Assembly: GCA_002336725.1 (NCBI GenBank)
Contig: DDEO01000237.1
Coordinates: forward strand, 1 to 8,038
Reading direction: 5' to 3'
Length of the DNA stretch: 8,038 bases
Origin: Bacteroidetes bacterium UBA1952
Lineage (GTDB): Bacteria > Bacteroidota > Bacteroidia > Chitinophagales > Chitinophagaceae
Within the stretch, counting starts at the first letter, position 1. The number at the start of each line of letters is the position of its first letter. Shown here piece by piece: positions 1 through 4,699 of this stretch. A program made the position numbers and the translations under genes. The notes below the pieces were generated by a model. It was not told the DNA's origin. It searched no databases and saw only the letters and a list, made by a program, of their open reading frames with translations.

Positions 1-14
1 CCATCTCTCCGCGG

Positions 15-46
15 CAAAAGTAAGGAAACGAAACCCATTTTCCGAA
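15..46 (-). promoter_or_regulatory. Candidate Bacteroidota promoter for a leftward gene outside the window
   Basis: Read on the minus strand, TACTTTTG (positions 22 to 15) matches the Bacteroidota -7 consensus TAnnTTTG exactly. A TTCG (46 to 43) sits 20 nt upstream, three of four matches to the -33 element TTTG at the usual spacing. A minus-strand ATG at 4 to 2, preceded by GGAGAG, could be the start of the gene it drives, but only one codon would be inside the window. The motif match is seen directly; promoter function is inferred. Confidence 0.42.
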
Positions 47-112
47 CAGCACTTTAAACATTTTTTTAGCCCGCATCTCAAACCATTAACGCCCTCAAAT
101 CGTTTATTGCAC

Positions 113-817
113 ATGAAATTTTCCCAAAAGACTTCAACTTTGACGACGCTTATGCGCAAGGCTTTCCCGGCCCTTTTGCTCTCGTTTGGCTTCTTCCTGA
201 ATGGCTGTGCGCAGGCACCCGAAAAACCCTTTGCTCAATCCCAGTCTTTTAAAAATATGACTCAAACCCAAACTTCAAAGACCGCAGCGGTGGACACGGC
301 CACCTTCGGTGCCGGCTGCTTTTGGTGTACCGAAGCGCAGTTTCAACAGCTCAAAGGCGTGCTTTCGGTAGAGAGTGGCTATATGGGCGGCAAGACGGTG
401 AATCCTACCTACAAACAGGTTTGCACCGGCAACACCGGCCATGCCGAGGTGATTCGCGTTACCTACGACCCTTCTGTATTGAGCTACGACGAGTTGCTCG
501 CTGCCTTTTGGCAAAGCCACGACCCCACGACGCTCAATCGCCAGGGCGCCGATGTAGGCACCCAGTACCGCTCCGCTATTTTTTATTACACGCCGCAGCA
601 AAAAGAAAAGGCGGAAAAATATAAAGCCCAGCTCACTGCCGAAAACGCTTTTGGCAATCCAGTGGTAACGGAAATTGTGCCGGAAGCGCCCTTCTATGTA
701 GCCGAGGATTATCACCAGGATTACTACAACCAGAACGGCAGCCAGCCCTATTGCCAGATGGTGGTGCGGCCCAAGCTAGAGAAGTTTAAGAAGGTGTTTG
801 CGGATAAGTTGAAGTAG
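113..817 (+). CDS. msrA: Peptide-methionine (S)-S-oxide reductase MsrA, exported lipoprotein
   Basis: Reduces methionine-S-sulfoxide in oxidised proteins (and free Met-S-sulfoxide). The MsrA signature GAGCFWCTE is present, with catalytic Cys69 in the CFWC context and Glu74, counted from the ATG. Further family motifs follow: SGYMGG, then VCTGNTGHAEV, then YDP, a YHQDYY near residue 200, and a C-terminal QPYCQ whose Cys214 is the likely resolving cysteine. No MsrB domain is fused. The N-terminus has basic residues, a hydrophobic stretch and a lipobox LNGC (Cys32), so the enzyme is probably a lipoprotein acting in the periplasm or on the outer membrane, with a linker of about 35 residues before the catalytic domain. 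I chose the ATG at 113; an in-frame TTG at 107 would add only two residues. There is no clear Shine-Dalgarno. The downstream gene starts 113 nt later and looks functionally unrelated. Family assignment is near certain; lipidation is inferred. Confidence 0.96.
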   Translation: MKFSQKTSTLTTLMRKAFPALLLSFGFFLNGCAQAPEKPFAQSQSFKNMTQTQTSKTAAVDTATFGAGCFWCTEAQFQQLKGVLSVESGYMGGKTVNPTYKQVCTGNTGHAEVIRVTYDPSVLSYDELLAAFWQSHDPTTLNRQGADVGTQYRSAIFYYTPQQKEKAEKYKAQLTAENAFGNPVVTEIVPEAPFYVAEDYHQDYYNQNGSQPYCQMVVRPKLEKFKKVFADKLK

Positions 818-819
818 TT

Positions 820-851
820 TTTCCGGAAGTTTGTAGGCGGAGCTAACTTTG
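820..851 (+). promoter_or_regulatory. Candidate promoter for the mntA-hepT pair
   Basis: TAACTTTG at 844-851 matches the Bacteroidota -7 consensus TAnnTTTG. A TTTC at 820-823, three of four matches to the -33 TTTG, lies exactly 20 nt upstream. It would start transcription about 70-75 nt before mntA. The -33 half overlaps a near-match of the TTTCCGGAAA palindrome (820-829). Function is inferred from motif and position only. Confidence 0.38.
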
Positions 852-930
852 AGAGAACGCTTGTTGCTTCTTCATCTCTTGTGAGGCTTCTATCAAAATC
901 CGGACTGTAAAGTTTTCCTGCGCACCGCTT

Positions 931-1227
931 ATGACTTCCAGACAAATCATATTAAGAACACTTGCGACGGCTAAACCGGAGCTGGCCCAGCGGGGCGTTT
1001 CGGCAGTAGGGCTTTTTGGGTCTTACGCTCAGGATGCACAAAACCCCGATAGCGACATTGATTTGTTGATTGACTTTAAAGCCGGTGCCGAGACATTTGA
1101 GAATTTCATGGACGTTTGCGACCTGCTCCAAAATTTATTTTCCGGCCACCGGATTGAAGTTGTAACGAAGAATGGATTGAGCCCTCACATTGGGCCTTAT
1201 ATCCTGAAAAGCGCCGTGTATGCATAA
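931..1227 (+). CDS. mntA: MntA-type minimal nucleotidyltransferase antitoxin
   Basis: Small single-domain nucleotidyltransferase of the MNT class in the DNA polymerase beta superfamily. The active-site motif GSX10DXD is exact: Gly30-Ser31, then Asp42 and Asp44 in the string PDSDIDLLIDF. The third acidic position looks like Glu76 in RIEVV. In characterised MntA-HepT systems this enzyme neutralises its partner by transferring AMP groups from ATP to a tyrosine of HepT; that activity is inferred here from intact motifs and the partner gene. At 98 aa it has normal length for the family. The frequent GSYARG string reads GSYAQD here, so the common Arg is Gln34. The ATG at 931 has no strong ribosome-binding site. 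Its stop overlaps the hepT start by 8 nt, which implies translational coupling. Cytoplasmic. A nucleotidyltransferase with another substrate is possible but unlikely given the neighbour. Confidence 0.9.
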   Translation: MTSRQIILRTLATAKPELAQRGVSAVGLFGSYAQDAQNPDSDIDLLIDFKAGAETFENFMDVCDLLQNLFSGHRIEVVTKNGLSPHIGPYILKSAVYA

Positions 1228-1558
1228 AAATCCGGAGGAATTTTTAAAACATATCCTGGACGAGTGTTCCTATTTGCTTCGGGTTGGGTCAGGAATTACC
1301 AAAAACGATTTTCTGGATGATGAAACGTTGAAACGCGCAGTCGTCCGAAGCCTGGAAATCATAGGCGAAGCGACCAAGAAAATCCCGGCAGATTTCAAAG
1401 TGAAATGGAGTACTATTTCCTGGAAACACATGGCCGGAATGCGCGACCGGCTTATCCATGATTATATCGGCGTTAATTATTCAATCGTATGGGATGTATT
1501 CCAAAACCGTATCCCAGAGTTATACAAGCAAATACAGGACGTTTTGGAACAACAATAG
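1220..1558 (+). CDS. hepT: HepT-like (DUF86) ribonuclease toxin
   Basis: HEPN-domain protein of the HepT/DUF86 family, 112 aa, predicted all-helical. The HEPN RNase motif RX4HXY is present exactly: Arg75, His80 and Tyr82 in RDRLIHDY, preceded by the typical stretch WKHMAGMR. In studied systems HepT dimers cut RNA through Arg and His, and the Tyr of this motif is the residue AMPylated by MntA. All three residues are intact, so the toxin looks active and the silencing site is present. The helical start (EEFLKHILDEC) and the SLEIIGEATKKIP segment are also family hallmarks. The gene begins inside the end of mntA (8-nt overlap), giving the antitoxin-first order usual for this module. It converges with the TonB-dependent receptor gene; the gap is 84 nt. 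Possible roles are plasmid or island stabilisation or phage defence; the sequence does not say which. Confidence 0.92.
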   Translation: MHKNPEEFLKHILDECSYLLRVGSGITKNDFLDDETLKRAVVRSLEIIGEATKKIPADFKVKWSTISWKHMAGMRDRLIHDYIGVNYSIVWDVFQNRIPELYKQIQDVLEQQ

Positions 1559-1562
1559 GAAG

Positions 1563-1583
1563 GCGCTTTTAGGTAAAAAACGC
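1563..1583. terminator. Weak candidate hairpin between convergent genes
   Basis: GCGCTTTT (1563-1570) and AAAAACGC (1576-1583) form an eight-pair stem with one C-A mismatch and a five-nt loop, in the 84-nt gap between hepT and the oppositely oriented receptor gene. Position suits a shared terminator, but the stem is AT-rich, and neither strand has a proper U-tract after it. Treated as a weak suggestion. Confidence 0.2.
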
Positions 1584-1642
1584 ATCAAGTAGCCGTTGCA
1601 GAGAAATAAAGGACAGGGCTATCAATTAATATATAAGCAAGA

Positions 1643-3556
1643 CTAAAATCCCCACATCACCCCCGCCACAAAATGCCTCGGCAATCCCGGACGGCCCGCT
1701 ACGGAAAGATATTTTTCGTTGCTCAGATTGTTGCAGCGAAGCTCAAAATGCAGCGTTTGTTTTCTCAGCGCCAGGGCATACGAGGCCGATGCGCTGTGCA
1801 GCCAATACCCCGGTATCCAGGCGCTTTCGTCGGCGGTGATGAAGCGGTAGCCGGTATAAACGCTCGCGCCTTCTAAACGAAAACCTTTTCCGGAAATCCA
1901 GCCGCTGATGCGCCCCGTTGTCAGCGGTGTGTGCGGGATTTGGCAGCCCACCGAGCCGTCGTTGGGCGCGGCACTCTCCACGGTTTGGGCCTGCGTGTAA
2001 GTAAATCCCGACCGCAAACCGATTTCATTTCCGGAAAACGACCCGCGGCCTTCGGCTTCCAGTTCCAGGCCTTTGGTGTGTACCCGCGCAATGTTGTGAG
2101 GTGTCCAGATAGCGCCGCCATACCAGATAATCCAGTCGCGGATGTCGCGGTAGAAAGCCGTGGCCTCCACCGATGCCTGCCAGCTATTTTTCCGGAAATC
2201 CTGCCGTGCGCCCACTTCCCCACTCCAGCCGATTTCCGGTTTTAAATCTTGGTTGCCGCCCGGAAAATAATAGAGTTCGGAGAGCGTTGGTGCGCGGTAG
2301 CTGCGCTGCACCGAAGCCCGCAAAAGGCTGCCCGGCAACACGCGCCAGCGCAGATTCGCGCCCGGCAAAACCACCGTTTTTGCGTCGGTGTTTTCGGCTC
2401 GCAGGGCCGCCGAAGCGGTTAGTTTTTCATTCCAGAACGATTTTTCTGCACCCGCAGCCAGCGCCAGCCGGCCTTGAGAAAAGCTTTGTCCGCGCGTATC
2501 GGCCAGCGAATATTGCAACGGCGCATCGGCAAAAAAACGCCCCTTTGGAAACCGGTATTCATACTGTGCGCGGCCAAAGAAAGTGGCGGTGCGCAGGGCG
2601 CTTTCCAGCTTCACGTCTGCATCTTCATAAAACAGATTTTCTCTCATAAAAGCCCCCGCGATACGCAGCTCGTGGCGGCCTGCCGTTTTTTCCAGCCCCA
2701 GTCGGATGCGCAGGGCCTCATCGCGCTGCTGCTTCACACTTTGCGCCTCAAACAGGGCCGGCGGAATGCCGCGCTGCGATTGCATCGCCCAGACATCTTG
2801 CCGCAACAAAAAGCCATTCTGCAACTGCTGTGCGCCCTGCGCCAGGAAGCCATATTGTTTTGCCAACGCATTATTGATGTGCTTCTGCGGGCCGTTTTCC
2901 GGAAAATAATCAAACGAATAATCGGCACGGCTGCCGAAGGCACGCACGGCCCAGGATGTTTTTGGCCCGCTTCGCCGAAGGCCCGCCATGCCATTAAACA
3001 ACCCGAAAGAGCCGCCGCCGAGGCCGATAAAACCGCCCGTTTCCGGAATTTGTGAGAAGCGGGGTTTTTCACTTTCCAATTGCAGCACACCGCCCACATT
3101 GCCGCTGCCCCAGAGGGCCGGCGAGCCGCCCGAAGTGAGGCGAATGTTCTGAAAAAGTCCCGATTGCAGCAGCGAAAGGTCGGTGAGGCCCATCGCCGGA
3201 TTTTGGAGTGGGATGCCTTCCCAGAGCACCATCGACTGCGCTGCCGAAGCGCCGCGAATGCTGAGCGTGGCCGGGCCGTTGATGCCGGTATTGCGTACAA
3301 AAACCGGCAGATTTTCGGTGAGAATCCGGCTGATGTCCGTGAGTGCGGGCCGCAGCAGCCGGTCGCTGTCGATGGAAAGGGTTTTCAGTCCTGCCGTTCC
3401 GGGCGCTGCTACAATGCGTTTTCCGGAAATCACCTGCTCGGGGAGCGTGTCGCGCAGTTGAGCGGTGGCGGCGGTGGGCAGCAGGAGCAGTGTCCCAACA
3501 GCCTTCCGATATTTTTTTAGAAGAAATTTTTTATTTAATAGATACAGACATCTCAT
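1643..3556 (-). CDS. TonB-dependent outer-membrane receptor, BtuB-like size
   Basis: Gated 22-strand barrel that imports a scarce ligand across the outer membrane using TonB-ExbBD energy. The N-terminus (basic stretch, then AVGTLLLLPTAATA) is a signal peptide with likely cleavage after Ala32, before Gln33. DTLPEQVIS (36-44) is a plausible TonB box. The plug domain spans roughly 45-160 and shows family hallmarks: ENLPVFVRNTGINGPATLS, then IRGASAAQSMVLWEGIPL, then LTSGGSPALWGSGNVGGVLQL. The rest is barrel with strand motifs such as RASVQRSYRAPTLSELYYF and NLSNEKY, and it ends in Phe637, the usual outer-membrane insertion signal. There is no N-terminal CarboxypepD_reg domain and no SusD partner nearby, so this is not a SusC glycan porter. 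The 637-aa length fits BtuB- or siderophore-type receptors. The ligand cannot be assigned: no cobalamin or iron genes lie in the window. The gene carries five exact TTTCCGGAAA palindromes. The ATG at 3556 gives the best signal peptide. Confidence 0.93.
   Translation of the reverse strand: MRCLYLLNKKFLLKKYRKAVGTLLLLPTAATAQLRDTLPEQVISGKRIVAAPGTAGLKTLSIDSDRLLRPALTDISRILTENLPVFVRNTGINGPATLSIRGASAAQSMVLWEGIPLQNPAMGLTDLSLLQSGLFQNIRLTSGGSPALWGSGNVGGVLQLESEKPRFSQIPETGGFIGLGGGSFGLFNGMAGLRRSGPKTSWAVRAFGSRADYSFDYFPENGPQKHINNALAKQYGFLAQGAQQLQNGFLLRQDVWAMQSQRGIPPALFEAQSVKQQRDEALRIRLGLEKTAGRHELRIAGAFMRENLFYEDADVKLESALRTATFFGRAQYEYRFPKGRFFADAPLQYSLADTRGQSFSQGRLALAAGAEKSFWNEKLTASAALRAENTDAKTVVLPGANLRWRVLPGSLLRASVQRSYRAPTLSELYYFPGGNQDLKPEIGWSGEVGARQDFRKNSWQASVEATAFYRDIRDWIIWYGGAIWTPHNIARVHTKGLELEAEGRGSFSGNEIGLRSGFTYTQAQTVESAAPNDGSVGCQIPHTPLTTGRISGWISGKGFRLEGASVYTGYRFITADESAWIPGYWLHSASASYALALRKQTLHFELRCNNLSNEKYLSVAGRPGLPRHFVAGVMWGF
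1887..1896. repeat. TTTCCGGAAA palindrome, copy 1
   Basis: Exact 10-bp palindrome inside the receptor gene. On the coding strand it begins at codon position 2 and encodes part of I-S-G-K. Confidence 0.75.
2028..2037. repeat. TTTCCGGAAA palindrome, copy 2
   Basis: Exact match inside the receptor gene, beginning at codon position 2 and encoding part of F-S-G-N. Confidence 0.75.
2189..2198. repeat. TTTCCGGAAA palindrome, copy 3
   Basis: Exact match inside the receptor gene, beginning at codon position 3 and encoding F-R-K, a different reading phase from copies 1 and 2. Confidence 0.75.
2896..2905. repeat. TTTCCGGAAA palindrome, copy 4 (extends to 12 bp)
   Basis: Exact match, extended to TTTTCCGGAAAA at 2895-2906. 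It begins at codon position 1 of the receptor and encodes F-P-E, the third reading phase used by this motif. Confidence 0.75.
3420..3429. repeat. TTTCCGGAAA palindrome, copy 5
   Basis: Exact match near the 5' end of the receptor gene, codon position 2, encoding I-S-G-K just after the TonB box. A nine-of-ten copy (TTTCCGGAAT) lies at 3040-3049 in another phase (I-P-E). Confidence 0.75.
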
Positions 3557-3710
3557 ACTTTTTGCTTTCGGGATGCAATTATAGGGTTTGAATCAGCTTG
3601 CTTTGGCAGAAATCGGCTGCTTTTTGGGCAAGCCGGGCTGTTTCGGGACGCTCCAAAGAGGATATGCACCATCTTTTGCCCGTTGTGCGGTTGCGTTGGC
3701 GAGCATCAAA

Positions 3711-3772
3711 ACGGCATTGCAGGATTGTGGGGCGGGTTTGTCGGCTATCGACGGCGCATTGCAGGGGTTGTG
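3711..3772. repeat. Imperfect direct repeat, two copies 40 bp apart
   Basis: ACGGCATTGCAGGATTGTG (3711-3729) recurs at 3751-3772 as ACGGC, an inserted GC, then ATTGCAGG, an inserted G, then GTTGTG. The shared core is ATTGCAGG followed by TTGTG. A small inverted repeat, GTCG-N5-CGAC (3740-3752), touches the second copy. No function can be assigned. Confidence 0.5.
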
Positions 3773-3783
3773 AAGTGTTATTG

Positions 3784-3871
3784 GTTAATTCATTTAACAT
3801 TTCAATAGATGCTTTAAGCATCTTAGACCCCAGATGGGTTTATTGTAAGAGACAATACATTGATTTAATGT
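3784..3871. repeat. Cluster of five short inverted repeats with 5-nt spacers
   Basis: Five dyads follow one another: GTTAA-N5-TTAAC (3784-3798), AGATGC-N5-GCATCT (3807-3823, in fact an 8-nt arm palindrome around T3815), ACCC-N5-GGGT (3827-3839), TATTGT-N5-ACAATA (3841-3857) and ACATT-N5-AATGT (3857-3871). They end 30 nt before the start of the DUF6261-like gene. They could be operators for a dimeric regulator or hairpins in a leader RNA. Arms of 4-5 nt are individually weak; the 6- and 8-nt arms are the better ones. Confidence 0.45.
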
Positions 3872-3901
3872 CTTATTTTCGCTCTTTAAAATAATCCATA
3901 A

Positions 3902-4624
3902 ATGATAAAATCATCCAACCTCACGCGCTTACCGATTCTCAGTTTCTATCAGGTTGTCAAAGACATTTTGAGCGGTGTAAAAATCCTTGCCTTTACCGAT
4001 GCCGGTCTTCAGGCATTGGTTGTGGATATGACTCATGTATTCGGCGATTTTGATGAGTCGGTGCGACGGGTACGCAGCTCTGTACACACCGAAAACCTGA
4101 ACGCCCTTGATGGGCAGCGCGATGCCTTGCTTGTGGGCATAGGCGGCCTGCTGCGTAGTTATCAGTACATCAATGATGCTGCTAAAAAAGATGCAGCCCG
4201 CCTGCTGCAAGGATATTATGAAACGTATGGCGAGCAGTTGGCGCGCCTGCCGCAAAAGGAAGAGACGGCAGCCATTGCCAATTTGCTTCAGGATTTTGCG
4301 CTTCCGCCTTCTGTGTCAGCCCTTGCGTTGCTGCCGTTTCTGAATGATTGGATAGCGCCGCTGCGGGAAGCCAACATTGAATTTGAGCGGCTTTCCAACA
4401 CGCGCAATGCCGAAACGATGATAGCGGAGGCAGGGCTTTCTAAAAAATTCCGTCAGAAGCTGCAAGATTTGCTTCATGATTTTGCAAGCCGGATAAACGC
4501 CGTGTTGCTGCTAAGCAACAACACCGATGCAACGGCTCAGAAGGCTGCCGATGTAGTGAATGCGGCAGTGCAGGCAGCTTTGCACAGTTACCGGCCCGGC
4601 GGTGGCCGTGAAAGCGACGTTTGA
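3902..4624 (+). CDS. DUF6261-like protein of unknown function
   Basis: A 240-aa protein without a signal peptide or membrane segment, predicted mostly helical and cytoplasmic. It resembles the Bacteroidota family DUF6261, recognised here from recollection of the family pattern: an N-terminal LTRLPILSFYQ segment, an acidic SVHTENLNALDGQRDALLVG stretch near 65-84, KKDAARLLQGYYETYG near 100-115, EETAAIANLLQDF near 120-133, then WIAPLREANIEFERL and a C-terminal helix containing RINAVLL. No catalytic motif is visible and I know no established function. The ATG at 3902 keeps the family-like N-terminus; the upstream AT-rich sequence has no Shine-Dalgarno. The RCC1-repeat gene follows 75 nt later on the same strand, so co-transcription is possible. 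Many members of this family are scattered in Bacteroidota genomes, so a link to its neighbours should not be assumed. Confidence 0.72.
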   Translation: MIKSSNLTRLPILSFYQVVKDILSGVKILAFTDAGLQALVVDMTHVFGDFDESVRRVRSSVHTENLNALDGQRDALLVGIGGLLRSYQYINDAAKKDAARLLQGYYETYGEQLARLPQKEETAAIANLLQDFALPPSVSALALLPFLNDWIAPLREANIEFERLSNTRNAETMIAEAGLSKKFRQKLQDLLHDFASRINAVLLLSNNTDATAQKAADVVNAAVQAALHSYRPGGGRESDV

Positions 4625-4699
4625 GAAAAGTTTTTCTGAGCGGCTTTCCAGAAGATAAGAAGTCTCTTTTTATTTCTTCCTTTTTCTTTTTGCAAGAGC
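4625..4699 (+). promoter_or_regulatory. Short pyrimidine-rich leader before the RCC1-repeat gene
   Basis: The 75-nt gap is dominated by a T- and C-rich tract (about 4664-4692) on the coding strand and ends in GCAAGAGC before the ATG. AAGAG one base before the start is too close to act as a normal Shine-Dalgarno. No clear TAnnTTTG promoter or terminator hairpin is seen, leaving open whether this gene has its own promoter or is read through from the gene before it. Confidence 0.25.

Larger units (their letters stand above)
3557..3901. other. Divergent intergenic region, 345 nt, two distinct halves
   Basis: This is the shared upstream region of the TonB-dependent receptor (minus) and the DUF6261-like gene (plus). 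The half nearest the receptor (about 3588-3775) has the GC content of coding DNA and is open in several frames on both strands, but none of the readings resembles a family I know. It contains an imperfect direct repeat (separate entry). The half nearest the DUF6261-like gene (about 3780-3901) is AT-rich and carries a row of short inverted repeats (separate entry). No consensus TAnnTTTG promoter with a good -33 partner is visible for either gene; TATAATTG on the minus strand (3583-3576) and TATTTTCG on the plus strand (3874-3881) are one-mismatch forms without a supporting -33. Confidence 0.5.

Noticed and set aside
107..112. TTG at 107 as the msrA start
   Set aside because: It adds only Met-His before an ATG that already gives a good lipoprotein signal; no ribosome-binding site favours it.
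275..715. Minus-strand open frame of 146 codons opposite msrA
   Set aside because: It lies entirely inside msrA, has no recognisable domain, and the plus-strand gene has full catalytic motifs.
1921..3520. Many long open frames overlapping the receptor gene on both strands
   Set aside because: They are by-products of GC-rich codon use in the receptor gene; their translations are low-complexity Arg/Ala/Pro-rich and lack any family pattern, while the receptor reading has signal peptide, plug motifs and terminal Phe.
1643..3556. SusC-type glycan porter
   Set aside because: The protein lacks the N-terminal CarboxypepD_reg extension, is much shorter than SusC proteins of about 1000 aa, and has no SusD gene beside it.
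3576..3583. TATAATTG on the minus strand as the receptor promoter
   Set aside because: It has one mismatch to TAnnTTTG and none of the N19-N21 positions upstream has a TTTG-like element.
3579..3821. 80-codon minus-strand open frame as a protein-coding gene
   Set aside because: No family resemblance, no ribosome-binding site, and equally open frames on the other strand. Kept as a finding about the region, not called as a CDS.
4625..4699. Rho-independent terminator after the DUF6261-like gene
   Set aside because: The T-rich tract is not preceded by a stable GC-containing hairpin; only very short AT stems can be drawn.
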